Assembly: GCA_020846935.1 (NCBI GenBank)
Contig: JADLCY010000002.1
Coordinates: 428,955-492,954, forward strand
DNA from: Gemmatimonadaceae bacterium
GTDB lineage: Bacteria; Gemmatimonadota; Gemmatimonadetes; Gemmatimonadales; Gemmatimonadaceae
DNA: 64,000 nt
Direction of reading: 5' to 3'
How positions within the stretch are numbered: position 1 is the first letter of the stretch; each line of letters begins with the position of its first letter. The position numbers and the translations under genes are program-made. Shown here in pieces: positions 1-8,922 of this stretch. The notes beneath the pieces were generated by a model that had not been told where the DNA came from, did not search any database, and saw only the letters and a program-made list of their open reading frames with translations.

Positions 1-1
1 C

Positions 2-94
2 GAGCTTGTGCAGCTGAACGCGGGCCACCAGTTCACCTACGACCGGGAAACGCTGATCCGGATGCTCGACGAGTCGCTGGCAAGAAACCGTTAG
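2..94 (+). CDS. C-terminal tail of a truncated gene, possibly an alpha/beta hydrolase
   Basis: Only the last 30 codons lie inside the window, in the frame ending at TAG 92-94. The tail contains the segment NAGHQFTYDRETLIRMLDES. A Gly-His followed by an aromatic residue and an amphipathic C-terminal helix is what the end of an alpha/beta hydrolase looks like, with the His as the catalytic residue. That is a resemblance only, since no other domain is visible. The next 140 bases show no convincing gene before the convergent PD40 lipoprotein gene. Confidence 0.4.
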   Translation, partial: ELVQLNAGHQFTYDRETLIRMLDESLARNR

Positions 95-233
95 AGGCGA
101 CCATGAGTCGCTCGCTGTCCACGGGCGAAGGGTGCGGAGTGGAGTCTCCGACCCCTGCTCGTCCATCTCCGGAGCAGCGTCAGCAGCTGACACGGCGGAA
201 GTCTCTACAGGTCCGACGCACGGGCCGCCCGAT

Positions 234-1175
234 TCAACGCTGATCGAACGCGACCTCGTATAGCCGCTCTTCGACCGGATTCCCGCCCGGCCCGCGTCGC
301 ATTCGCGTGAAGTACAGCATTCGACCGTCCGTGCTCACACTCGGCGCGAACTCGGCCAGCGCGGTGTTCACCCTCGGCCCGAGGTTGCGGGGCGGGCTCC
401 AGCTCCGGCCACGTCGCTCGCTGACGTACAGATCCGAGTCGCCGAATCCGTCGGGGCGCTCGGCGAGGAACACCAGCCACGACTCGTCGGGCGCAATGAA
501 CGGATTCGACGCCGTTTCGGGTGGCTCGTTGACCACCGTGAGCGTCTCCGGTGCGGCCCAACCCCCTCCCGCCAGCGGACGCGACCGCACGATCCATGAC
601 TTCCGCACCGGGACAGTCTGGGCCACGGTGAAGTAGAGCGTGCCGCTCCGCGTCACGGTGGCAAAGAACTCGCCACTCGTGGTGTTTATCGGTGCGGGGA
701 GCCGCTGAGGCTCGCCCCATCCATTCGCTGCTCGATCGACATACCAGATGTCGAAGTCGGCGCGGGTGGAGTCGCGACCGGGCGCCGGCCGCACGGAGTT
801 GAACCACACGCGCCGCCCATCGGGTGCGAACGCCGGGTCGATATCCCGCCAGCGACCGGAAAACGTCGCCGTGTCAGGCCGCTGCCACGTCCCGTCGGGG
901 CCGCGACGTGATTCGAGAATGACCAGAGTTGGCGGCCCACCCGCGACAGGAAACCGCCGCTCGACGGTCAGCAGCGTACCACCGTCGGGCGCGATCGACA
1001 CCATGAACTGGTGCCCGGTCGACACGACGCCGGGCGCAACCTCGCGGGCCGGTTGCTCCGCAGGCGCCCTCGACTCCGGCGCGCTGCGCGTGCAGCCGCT
1101 GCCCGACATCAACGCAATGATTGCCCAGTGGGCGACCGCGCGTGCTTCTTTCCCCCTGCCGCCTCGTCGTGCCAT
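234..1175 (-). CDS. PD40/TolB-like beta-propeller lipoprotein
   Basis: This 313-residue protein has an Arg/Lys-rich start, a short hydrophobic stretch and a Cys at about residue 28 (LMSGSGC), so it is probably a lipoprotein facing the periplasm. The body carries repeated PD40-type blades: IAPDGGTLLTVE, DPAFAPDGRRVWFNS, FIAPDESWLVFLAE and PSVSTDGRMLYFTR. Such propellers bind proteins or peptidoglycan, or act as sensors; no catalytic residue is evident. The gene runs towards the truncated hydrolase and diverges from the LytTR gene. ATG 1175 was chosen because it keeps the whole signal sequence. The family is clear but the molecular role is unknown. Confidence 0.8.
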   Translation of the reverse strand: MARRGGRGKEARAVAHWAIIALMSGSGCTRSAPESRAPAEQPAREVAPGVVSTGHQFMVSIAPDGGTLLTVERRFPVAGGPPTLVILESRRGPDGTWQRPDTATFSGRWRDIDPAFAPDGRRVWFNSVRPAPGRDSTRADFDIWYVDRAANGWGEPQRLPAPINTTSGEFFATVTRSGTLYFTVAQTVPVRKSWIVRSRPLAGGGWAAPETLTVVNEPPETASNPFIAPDESWLVFLAERPDGFGDSDLYVSERRGRSWSPPRNLGPRVNTALAEFAPSVSTDGRMLYFTRMRRGPGGNPVEERLYEVAFDQR

Positions 1176-1280
1176 GGCACCGTGCTCCGGGTTGCGCTTC
1201 GACGAGCGCTAGCTAGTGCTCCCACCGTGTGACTGGCAGTGGCGAGGGACGTACGAAACCATCCATGGGATGAGCGACCG

Positions 1281-2135
1281 ATGCATGTGATGCCAACGCG
1301 ACGCGCACACGAGGGATTGCCGGGCATGCGCGTGCTGCTCGCCGGTGCAGTGCTCGGCATGGCCGCTCTCACACTCCAGATCCTCGTCGTCCACGGTCTC
1401 GGAGGTCGCGGCACACCGGTGTGGCACGCCGCTGGATGGGCCATCGCCACCATTGGCGTGTGGGTTCCCGTCACCATGTTTGCCTTCGTTCTTGCGCGCG
1501 GCATGGTGACCGGGCGTGGCAGGCCTGTAACCCGACTCCTCGGGATGCTGGCACTCGCCTTCGGCTGTGTGATCGCCGCGTCCGCCCTGCGCGCGTTCAT
1601 CGATCCGTTGTTGCCGCAGGCAGCGCAACAGACCGTGCCGAGCCTCGAGCTGTTCGGGCGCTTCCTCGCGCGTTGGAGCGGCCCCGGCCTGCTGATCGCG
1701 CTCGCCGTGGTTGCGCTGCCGTGGCTGACGGCCCGTTTCGACTCCGCGCCATCGACCGAACAGGCGACGCCGGTCACGTTCGCCGAGCGCATGGAGGGCA
1801 GCACCCTGAGCACCCTCGTCGTGCGTATTGGCGATCGATCGGTGCCAGTGGCGGTTGCGGACCTTCTCTGGATTTCCGCAGCCGGGAACTACGCCGAGCT
1901 GCACGGGCCGCGCGGCCGGCAGCTGGCGCGCATCACGATGTCGGAGCTGGAGCGTCGACTCGACCCGACTCGCTTCGTGCGTGTGCATCGCTCGTCGATC
2001 ATCGCCCTCGACGCCGTCCGCGAGGTGCGACGGAACGGCGGATCGGTCGAGGTCGTGTTGTCCAACGGCCAGGCCATTGCCTTGAGTCGACTGGGTCGCA
2101 AGGCACTCGAAGAGCGGTTGGGTCGACGCGGCTGA
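1281..2135 (+). CDS. Membrane-anchored LytTR-family transcriptional regulator
   Basis: About four hydrophobic segments fill residues 15-170 and are followed by a LytTR DNA-binding domain at roughly 185-284. Family signatures seen include DLLWISAAGNYAELHG, SELERRLDPTRFVRVHRSSI and the ending GQAIALSRLGRKALEERLG. LytTR domains bind direct repeats upstream of target genes; here the input is probably sensed by the membrane part, because there is no receiver domain. The start is uncertain: GTG 1239, ATG 1281 and ATG 1326 are in frame, and ATG 1281 has a GGGA about 10 bases upstream. The gene diverges from the PD40 lipoprotein gene, which is a possible target. Confidence 0.85.
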   Translation: MHVMPTRRAHEGLPGMRVLLAGAVLGMAALTLQILVVHGLGGRGTPVWHAAGWAIATIGVWVPVTMFAFVLARGMVTGRGRPVTRLLGMLALAFGCVIAASALRAFIDPLLPQAAQQTVPSLELFGRFLARWSGPGLLIALAVVALPWLTARFDSAPSTEQATPVTFAERMEGSTLSTLVVRIGDRSVPVAVADLLWISAAGNYAELHGPRGRQLARITMSELERRLDPTRFVRVHRSSIIALDAVREVRRNGGSVEVVLSNGQAIALSRLGRKALEERLGRRG

Positions 2136-2235
2136 AGCCGGACCCTGGCGCACGGCGACTCCTCGAACCAGAATCGCCACGCGTCGGCGGCCGACCTGTT
2201 GTGCCGCTGACCTCACCCTCGGCATCGAGTAACTC

Positions 2236-3075
2236 GTGGAGAGCAGTTGGTCGCGGATCGAGGTCTCGCTCATCGTCGCCGACTACCTCTCCATGCTCGA
2301 GGACGAGGCGTCGGGGCGTCGGTACTCCAAGGCGGAGCACCGGCGTCAGTTGGGCCCCTTGCTCAACGGAAGGTCGCCCCAGGCGATCGAGTTCAAGCAC
2401 TGCAATGTCAGCGCTGCGCTCAGGGACCTTGGCTTCCCATCGATCGACGGCTACAAGCCGCGCTCCAACTACCAGCGTCAGCTGGTCGACGAGCTGCGAG
2501 ATCAGCTCCAGCGGCATCCGTCGCTCCTGGACACGCTGACGCGTGTCGCGTCTTCGCCTGCCGTTGCGCCCGACGTACGCGACATTCTTTCGGTGGTTGT
2601 TCCCGCACCAAAGCGAGAACGATCGCCGGATAGTTGGCACGAGCGACCAACCGTACTCGTAGCACCGGGAGCTTTCGCGGCAGCCGAGGCATCCAACAGG
2701 TCGCTTGGACAGACTGGTGAGGCGTTCGTGGTCGCCTTCGAGCGGGCGCGACTCTTCGCCGCCGGCCAACGACGGCTCGCCGATCGCGTCGAGCAGGTGA
2801 GCGTCACGCGAGGCGATGGGCTCGGCTATGACGTGCTCTCGTACGAGACGTCCGGGCGTGAGCGACTCATCGAGGTCAAGACCACGAAGTTCAGCCGGTA
2901 CACGCCGTTCCTGATCACGCGCAACGAGGTGCGGTGCTCCGAGGAACACGCCGAGCACTATTCGTTGTACCGCGTCTTCGACATGCGGGGCACACCGCGC
3001 ATGTTCCAGCTCGACGGTGCCGTCTCTCAGACGGCGTTCCTCGATCCGGTGCAGTACCTGGGCCGCGCGCGGTAG
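2236..3075 (+). CDS. DUF3883-domain protein (PD-(D/E)XK nuclease-like)
   Basis: This 279-residue protein starts at GTG 2236. The N-terminal part carries a conserved segment often found in DUF3883 proteins (LIVADYLSMLEDEASGRRYS, then AIEFKHCNVSAALRDLGFPS). The C-terminal part, about residues 165-265, has the DUF3883 core: a Glu in LGQTGEAFVVAFE, then GLGYDVLSYE, then LIEVKTTK. The Glu, Asp and Glu-x-Lys spacing matches a PD-(D/E)XK nuclease fold. DUF3883 proteins are often found beside restriction or other defence genes, but no partner is visible here. Substrate and activity are inferred, not shown. A strong hairpin follows the gene. Confidence 0.8.
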   Translation: MESSWSRIEVSLIVADYLSMLEDEASGRRYSKAEHRRQLGPLLNGRSPQAIEFKHCNVSAALRDLGFPSIDGYKPRSNYQRQLVDELRDQLQRHPSLLDTLTRVASSPAVAPDVRDILSVVVPAPKRERSPDSWHERPTVLVAPGAFAAAEASNRSLGQTGEAFVVAFERARLFAAGQRRLADRVEQVSVTRGDGLGYDVLSYETSGRERLIEVKTTKFSRYTPFLITRNEVRCSEEHAEHYSLYRVFDMRGTPRMFQLDGAVSQTAFLDPVQYLGRAR

Positions 3076-3170
3076 CATCGCGGTTGGCATGACGCTGGGC
3101 GAATGACCGTGCGTGCGGTGCGTCTCGGCAGGCGAGCCGGCCCCCAAGGTGCGGCCACCTGGCGGCCCAC

Positions 3171-3199
3171 CCTGTCGTGCCGAACACAGCCACGACAGG
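3171..3199. terminator. Hairpin between convergent genes
   Basis: CCTGTCGTG (3171-3179) and CACGACAGG (3191-3199) form a perfect 9-bp stem with an 11-base loop. It lies between the DUF3883 gene on the plus strand and the YCII gene on the minus strand. There is no T tract, so it may be a weak or Rho-assisted bidirectional terminator. Confidence 0.5.
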
Positions 3200-3240
3200 T
3201 ATGGGGCGCGGCTCGCGAGCCGGCGCCGCCAGCCTGCTTG

Positions 3241-3600
3241 CTAGTGGTCGTCGTAGGGCCGCACTTCACACTCGCCTTCGAACGAAGGCCAGTGAACGCG
3301 GTGCAGGTCCATGAACCGGTTGGCCACTTCGAGCGCCTTTTCGCGCGACTCCACGTCGACCACGGCGAATCCGCCGATCACTTCCCTGGCTTCCGTGAAC
3401 GGGCCGTCGGTGGTGCGGAGCTTGCCGCCCGCGAGTCGGATGCGGAACCCGTGCGCGGTGCCCTTGAGACCCGCGGTCTCCTTGAGCGAGCCGTTGGCAA
3501 AGCTCTCGGTGACGAACGCGCCCATCGCTTCCATCAGCCCCGGGGGCACGGGCTCGGCGCGGTACGATTCGCTGTGCTTGATCATCATGAGGAACTTCAT
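3241..3600 (-). CDS. YCII-related domain protein
   Basis: A 119-residue protein with the typical YCII start (MKFLMMIKHSESY), a central TDGPFTEAREVIGGFAVVDV segment and a C-terminal alpha/beta half. This dimeric ferredoxin-like family often accompanies ECF sigma factors of the SigJ/ECF41 type, but none is present here. ATG 3600 is preceded by CCGGAG at a proper distance; the reading frame stays open further upstream, but that extension (rich in Arg and Pro) looks like non-coding GC-rich DNA. The biochemical function of the family is poorly defined. Confidence 0.85.
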   Translation of the reverse strand: MKFLMMIKHSESYRAEPVPPGLMEAMGAFVTESFANGSLKETAGLKGTAHGFRIRLAGGKLRTTDGPFTEAREVIGGFAVVDVESREKALEVANRFMDLHRVHWPSFEGECEVRPYDDH

Positions 3601-3947
3601 GGCGTATCTCCGGAAGGGTCGTTGGAATTTGGTATCAGCCCGCCTGCGAAGGACTCCGCGGCAAGGGCCCTTACACCCTGACGTCGCGCGAGGGCGCCGG
3701 AAATCGACACGGCGGGCGAGCCTGGTGTCAGGCGGCTTCCGGCGAGGGGCCCGAGCCGGGGTCTCTCGTCGCCAGTGCCCGGTGGGCTGGGACGCGCCTC
3801 GGAGCTTGTTCCTTTGTCGCCAGTGCCCGGTGGGCGGTGGCGTGTGTCGGTGCATTGTCTCACGAATCTCCTGAACGCCCCAAACGCAAACGGCACGCCG
3901 GCCCGCAACTCCCGGACCGACGTGCCATTCGCTGATTGTCGCGCTGC
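3601..3947. repeat. Intergenic region with a 20-bp direct repeat at 48-bp spacing
   Basis: No gene is supported between the YCII and VPS10 genes. The sequence GTCGCCAGTGCCCGGTGGGC occurs twice, at 3768-3787 and 3816-3835, 48 bases apart. Read on the minus strand it would encode a repeated PTGHWR-type segment, but there is no good start or domain. The promoter of the YCII gene should lie in the part nearest 3601. Confidence 0.5.
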
Positions 3948-6900
3948 CTACATCGCCACGTTGCTGCGCTGCGGCTTGATCTCTTCAGTGCTGGGTCGGA
4001 GTTCCTGCAGCCCGGCGGCACGGAGGATCGCGTTCAGCTTTGGCAGATTTGCGTCCATCGAAGCCTTGATGGCCTTGAGGTGTACGTCCAGCTCGCCGGA
4101 GAGCGTGTTGAACACCTGTAGTTGCTGCTGCGTAGGGCGGTATTCGCCCTGCGACGCGTAGTTCGCTACGCCGGCGATTTCGTTGTTGAGCTTGATCGGG
4201 AAGTTCAGCGGATCCTGATTGCTCTCATTCTTCGTCTGGTAGGCCTCCTGCTCGGCGGCCGTCAGCTCGCCCATCATGCCATCCGCGAGCGCCTTGAACT
4301 CCTGCGCCGGCCCACCGGTGAGCTTGCCGGTCCGGTCGCCCACGTTCCAGCGCATGTTGCGCACCATGCGCACCGCATTGTTTGCCTCCGACGTCTTGTC
4401 GCGGATCGCGATGAGAAAACGGAACTGCGCCAGCAGATCGGCGTCGGTCGCCGTGGAGCGGGGATCCTTGCGCACGCGGAACGTCTGGACCTGCGTCGTG
4501 CCGCCGGCGGTCAGCCGCACCGAATACGTGCCTGGAGGTGCGACCGGTCCGGTCACGCTTCCCGCCCACATGATGAGGTTGTCGAACGTGACCGCGTCGG
4601 GATATCGGAGATTCCACGCAAACGTGTTGAGGCCTGCACGATTGGGCACTCGCGCGCGCTGAGGACCGAGGCCTGCGGTTGGGACCTGGGGTCGCGTCGC
4701 CACCACGCGCGATGCGCTGTCACGCGACAGCCCGCCGCGTGTGAGCGAATCGATTGCCGCCTCGCGCGCCTGCGCGCGCGTCACGCTGTCGGCCGCGGCC
4801 TCCGGGCTCTGCTCGCTCGAGAACGACTGGATCACTTCGCCCCGGGCATCCATGAAGTCCAGCGTCACGCGCTGGTTGGGCTGCCGCAGCGTGTAGTAGA
4901 GCACGGCGCCGCTGCGCGGGTTGGCGCCAACCTGATTGGCGCCGCCACCGCCACCGCCGCCACCGAAGCCGCCGCCGCCCCATTGCGTGCGATAGGCGTC
5001 CACCGGCTTGTAGAGATGCGCGTCCGCCGTGATCAGATCCGGCGTGAGCTGGCGGAGCGACGAGATGTCGTCCAGCACCCAGAAGGAGCGCCCGTGCGCG
5101 GCCGCGATCAGGTCGTTGTCCTTGATGGCCAGATCGTGGATCGGGACGAGCGGAAGGTTCTTGCGCAGCGACTGCCACTGCCGTCCGTCGTCGAACGACA
5201 CGTACACGCCGCGCTCGGTGCCGGCGAACAGCAGGCCGCGACGCACGGGGTCTTCACGGATCACACGCGCAAAGTGGTCGGGCGCGATGCCGTTCACGAT
5301 CTTCGTCCAGGTCTTTCCGTAGTCCGTCGTACGGTAGAAGATCGGCGTCTTGTCGCCTAACGCGTAGCGGTTGGCGGCAACGTACGCCGTGCCAGCGGCA
5401 TAGCGCGACGGCTCGATGATCGAAACGCGCGTAAAGTCGCCAATGTCGGGCGGCGTGACGTTGGTCCACTGCGCGCCGTTGTTCCGGCTGATGTAGATCA
5501 GTCCGTCGTCCGTGCCCGCCCACAGCAGTCCGGGCGTCACCGGCGATTCGTCAAAGGCAAAGATGATTCCGTAGGTCTCCACGCCCGTCTGGTCCTTGGT
5601 GATCGGACCGCCGCTCGGCCCCATCGTCATCGGGTCACGCCGCGCCAGTTCCGGCGACGCCGCCGTCCAGCTCTCGCCTTCGTTCGTCGAGCGGAAGAGC
5701 TGCGAACCCGCGGCGTACAGCACGTTCGGGTTGTGGCGCGAGAACACGATCGGGAACGTCCAGTTGAACCGGATCTTGATGTCCTCCGACGAGTGACCCA
5801 TCGGGTTCCTCGGGTACACGGTGACGTCACGCGTGAAGCCCGTCTCGCGGTCGCGACGCTCGAGCGTGCCGCCGTAGCAGCCGGCGAACGTGATGTTCGG
5901 CCGCAGAGGGTGCGCCGCGATGTACCCCGATTCGCAGCCGCCGGCGTCATACCAGTCGGCCATCACGATCTGGCCGTCCTTCCGGCTCGGCCCGCACAGC
6001 GTCGAGTTGTCCTGCTGCGCGCCACAGATCTTGTAGGGCCACTCGTTGGTCGTGGAGATGTGGTAGAACTGCGCCGTCGGGAACTCCTGATCGGTCCACG
6101 TCTGCCCGCCGTTGTAGCTCACGTTCGCTCCACCGTCGTTCCCCTGCACCATGCGCTGCGGATTGTCCGGGGCGATCCACAGGTCGTGGTTGTCGCCGTG
6201 CGGGACGGTGATGGCCTGCGGGAACGTCCGCCCACCGTCGCGCGAACGGAAGAAGCCGACGTTGAGGCCGTACACCACGTTGGTGTCCCGGGTGTCGGCG
6301 ATGATGTGCGAGTAGTACCACGCCCGCTGTCGCAGCTTGCGCTCCCGATTGATGTAGGACCACGTCTGACCGGCATCACTCGAGCGGTACACACCGCCGG
6401 AGTCGTGTTCGATCAGCGCCCACACGAGACTCGGCTTCACGGGCGATACGGCAATTCCGATCTTGCCGATCATCCCTTGCGGGAGCCCGCGGGCGGTCTT
6501 GTGCAGGTTGGCCCACGTGGTCCCGCCATCTGTTGTCTTGTAGATGCCCGAGTGGATCCCGCCCGATGACATGCCCCACGGCTTACGCCAGGCCTGCCAC
6601 ATCGCCGCGTAGACGACCTCGGGGTTCTGCAGGTCCATCGCGATGTCGATGACGCCGGTCGAATCGTTGACGTAGAGCACGCGATTGAAGGTCTGTCCAC
6701 CGTCCGTGGTCTTGTAGACGCCGCGCGGCCCCGACTTGAACGGATCGCCGAACACGCCGATCCAGGCCACGCTGGCGTTGGTGGGATGGATGCGGATCGC
6801 CGAGATGTGCTCATCCTTGAAGCCGAGCAGTCGCCAGGTGCGCCCGCCGTCGTTCGTCTTCCACAGGCCATCGCCGGCCGCCACGTTCCCGCGGATGTCC

Positions 6901-7289
6901 GTCTCGCCGCCACCCACCCACACCACATCCGGGTTCTGCTGGTCGACCGCGAGCGCTCCGATGCTTCCGCCGAAGTACCGATCGCTGGCTGGCGACCAGT
7001 TCATCCCGCCATCGGTCGTCTTGTAGACGCCACCGCCGGTCGTGCCCATCCAGTATTCGTATGGGCGCTGCTGCGAGCCCCCGACCGCCGGAGACCGGCC
7101 ACCACGTGGTGGGCCGATCTCGCGCCACCTGAGCGCGTTGAACTGACTCGTGTCAGGGTTGAACAGCGCGGTTGGCGCGGGCGAGATGGTTCGCGATGCC
7201 GGCCGCGTCGCCTGTCCGCCAACGACCAGGGGAACCAGGACGACCACGGTCGCCATTGCGCGAGACCGGATCACTTCGGAGAGCCGCAT
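3948..7289 (-). CDS. Secreted VPS10/sortilin-type BNR beta-propeller protein
   Basis: A 1,113-residue exported protein. The N-terminus (MRLSEVIRSRAMATVVVLVP) reads as a signal peptide. From about residue 50 to 750 there are many Asp-box (BNR) repeats of the form S/T-x-D-x-G-x-T/S-W, for example KTTDGGMNWS, KTNDGGRTWR, RSSDAGQTWS and RTTDYGKTWT. They make one or two large propellers, as in sortilin/VPS10 and exo-sialidase-like glycosyl hydrolases. A Gly-rich linker (QWGGGGFGGGGGGGG) joins this to a C-terminal beta domain and a helical tail. Genes of this type are numerous in Gemmatimonadota and Acidobacteria, usually annotated as glycosyl hydrolases without proof of activity. AGGAG lies 8 bases before ATG 7289. 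Confidence 0.85.
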   Translation of the reverse strand: MRLSEVIRSRAMATVVVLVPLVVGGQATRPASRTISPAPTALFNPDTSQFNALRWREIGPPRGGRSPAVGGSQQRPYEYWMGTTGGGVYKTTDGGMNWSPASDRYFGGSIGALAVDQQNPDVVWVGGGETDIRGNVAAGDGLWKTNDGGRTWRLLGFKDEHISAIRIHPTNASVAWIGVFGDPFKSGPRGVYKTTDGGQTFNRVLYVNDSTGVIDIAMDLQNPEVVYAAMWQAWRKPWGMSSGGIHSGIYKTTDGGTTWANLHKTARGLPQGMIGKIGIAVSPVKPSLVWALIEHDSGGVYRSSDAGQTWSYINRERKLRQRAWYYSHIIADTRDTNVVYGLNVGFFRSRDGGRTFPQAITVPHGDNHDLWIAPDNPQRMVQGNDGGANVSYNGGQTWTDQEFPTAQFYHISTTNEWPYKICGAQQDNSTLCGPSRKDGQIVMADWYDAGGCESGYIAAHPLRPNITFAGCYGGTLERRDRETGFTRDVTVYPRNPMGHSSEDIKIRFNWTFPIVFSRHNPNVLYAAGSQLFRSTNEGESWTAASPELARRDPMTMGPSGGPITKDQTGVETYGIIFAFDESPVTPGLLWAGTDDGLIYISRNNGAQWTNVTPPDIGDFTRVSIIEPSRYAAGTAYVAANRYALGDKTPIFYRTTDYGKTWTKIVNGIAPDHFARVIREDPVRRGLLFAGTERGVYVSFDDGRQWQSLRKNLPLVPIHDLAIKDNDLIAAAHGRSFWVLDDISSLRQLTPDLITADAHLYKPVDAYRTQWGGGGFGGGGGGGGANQVGANPRSGAVLYYTLRQPNQRVTLDFMDARGEVIQSFSSEQSPEAAADSVTRAQAREAAIDSLTRGGLSRDSASRVVATRPQVPTAGLGPQRARVPNRAGLNTFAWNLRYPDAVTFDNLIMWAGSVTGPVAPPGTYSVRLTAGGTTQVQTFRVRKDPRSTATDADLLAQFRFLIAIRDKTSEANNAVRMVRNMRWNVGDRTGKLTGGPAQEFKALADGMMGELTAAEQEAYQTKNESNQDPLNFPIKLNNEIAGVANYASQGEYRPTQQQLQVFNTLSGELDVHLKAIKASMDANLPKLNAILRAAGLQELRPSTEEIKPQRSNVAM

Positions 7290-7480
7290 GACGTGCTCCT
7301 GACGTGGGGAGGTGGTGCGAAAACAGGGGGCCGCGCGCGCCTCACGATGCGTCCGCGCCCTGGTTGAACTCTATGGCTGACTACGCCGCACACGCTATCG
7401 GCGTTCGAGGTCTCGGAGGTAGCCTCGGGCGTCGCCGCATCTTGGCGGCCGAGCCGATCGACGCTGTCGGGCATGTCCCG

Positions 7481-8206
7481 TCAAGTCTGTCCGGCAACCT
7501 CTGGGGGTGGTGGGCCGAGTCGCTCCAGCGCGTCTTCGACGCCCCGAAGGTGGCTCAGCATGCGCTCCTTCCCGAGCGCGCCGTCCCGTGCCTCGATCGC
7601 CGCGAGAATGCCGAGGTGCTCCTCGTGGTGGCGCTCCCGCGACACCAGGTCGAGGATCAGTCGTTGTTCTTCAATGAAGAGCTCGACCAGCACGTCGATC
7701 AGTTGCGCGAAGACCGCGTTGCCCGAGGCGGCGGCAATCGATCGATGGAACCGGGCGTTGGTGGCATGCTGCACGACGCCGTCGTCCAGGTGCTCGCCGG
7801 CCTCGGCGAGCACTCGCCGCATCTCCGCGATGTCCTCGGGCTTGGCATGATGCGCGGCGCCCTCCACCACATGCGGTTCGAGCAGCATGCGCGTGCGGAT
7901 CAGGTCCAGCAGGAGCTTGCGCGTCACCTGGCCGGAGAAATCCGGACTTGCCACCAGCAGGACGTCTTCGTTGCGGAGCACGTACACGCCGGAGCCGTGC
8001 CGGATCTCCACCCAGCCCGTCGTCTCCAGCTTCTTGAGCGCTTCGCGGATCGTCGGGTGGCCCACGCCAAAACGCCGCGCCATCTCGAGAATCGCGGGCA
8101 GCCGGTCCCCTTGCTGAAAACCGCCATCGCGAATCATCGCCTTGATCCGGCTGGCCAGGCGGTCGGCCATTCCGCGCCTGAGTTCCGGATGGAACGAACT
8201 GCTCAT
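7481..8206 (-). CDS. FadR/GntR-family transcriptional regulator
   Basis: A 241-residue regulator. Residues 10-75 form the GntR winged helix (GDRLPAILEMARRFGVGHPT, then IREALKKLETTGWVEIRHGS). Residues 95-230 form an all-helical FCD effector domain with the usual metal- or ligand-binding Asp/His spacing (NARFHRSIAAASGN, RERHHEEHLGILAAIEARDG). ATG 8206 is preceded by GGGAGAG at the right distance, which selects it over an upstream in-frame start. FadR-type proteins respond to organic acids such as lactate, gluconate or fatty acyl groups. The next sequence upstream consists of decayed oxidase and amidohydrolase genes, so its original targets may be gone. Confidence 0.9.
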   Translation of the reverse strand: MSSSFHPELRRGMADRLASRIKAMIRDGGFQQGDRLPAILEMARRFGVGHPTIREALKKLETTGWVEIRHGSGVYVLRNEDVLLVASPDFSGQVTRKLLLDLIRTRMLLEPHVVEGAAHHAKPEDIAEMRRVLAEAGEHLDDGVVQHATNARFHRSIAAASGNAVFAQLIDVLVELFIEEQRLILDLVSRERHHEEHLGILAAIEARDGALGKERMLSHLRGVEDALERLGPPPPEVAGQT

Positions 8207-8284
8207 GGTCTCTCCCTCACTGGACGGCCCCGTACCCGATGCACGGGCCAAGGCAAACCTATCGAATCCCCACCAGACCCCCGC

Positions 8285-8412
8285 ACCGACGCGAGGAGCT
8301 TCTGCGCATCGCACCACACCCCGGCCTTGAGGACGGTCACCGTGTTGGGGAGCGCGCGTGGGCCCGACGCGAGGTCACACCGCACGAGTACGAGATCGGC
8401 GGTCTGGTGCTC
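8285..8412 (-). pseudogene. Relic of an amidohydrolase C-terminus
   Basis: In one minus-strand frame the translation reads HQTADLVLVRCDLASG, then NTVTVLKAGVWCDAQKLLAS. This resembles the end of metal-dependent amidohydrolases (ADLVL.DGDP ... V..V.K.G..YD...L). There is no start and no metal-binding domain, and the usual GDP motif is degraded. The relic follows directly after the stop of the oxidase relic in the same frame. The identification rests on about 40 residues. Confidence 0.4.
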
Positions 8413-8451
8413 GTCGCGGCCGACACGTCCGTGGCGTCGAGTGAGCCCGTC

Positions 8452-8880
8452 TCACTCGACCGTGAACACCCCCGTCATCCCGGCTCGCAGGTGCTCGGTG
8501 ATGTGGCAGGGCATCATCCACTTCCCCCGGTTCGACACTTCCACCAGCAGCTCGACCGTGGAGCCCACCCGAAGACGTACCGTATCCGTCCACACAAGAT
8601 TGGTCGCCCGAACGCATTTGTGCGAGAGCACCCTGCGCCCTCGTCCGTGCAGGCGACTCGGGTGCGGCATCGGGGGGGGGGAGCGAGGAGCGGTTCGTCA
8701 GCCAGGCGCCGTCTCACGACGGCGCCCAGCCGGAAGCCCAGTCGATGGCCAGGTGCTCCCTGCCCGTGGCCGGTGCCCGCAGGACCCACACGGCTCCCGC
8801 GACGTGGCCAGCCAGCCCATCATCGGCATCGCGCCGCTGAGCTCGACCGGATGGACACCGGCTTCGTCCGGTTCATCTGT
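8452..8880 (-). pseudogene. Degraded multicopper oxidase gene (C-terminal part)
   Basis: Between 8670 and 8452 the minus strand encodes a typical multicopper-oxidase end: NLVWTDTVRLRVGSTVELLV, then RGKWMMPCHITEHLRAGMTG, then VFTVE and a stop. The copper-ligand motif H-C-H-I-x-x-H is changed to P-C-H-I-x-x-H, so one type-3 ligand is lost. Upstream the frame is broken near a run of ten G bases (8672-8681). Plausible older coding pieces (DEPDEAGVHPVELSGAMP, then ATGREHLAIDW) lie in different frames up to about 8880. The gene is therefore frameshifted and truncated. Confidence 0.6.
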
Positions 8881-8922
8881 ATCCGCGCCTACGGCAGCTC
8901 CCCCAGGCGCAGCATGAGGGTG

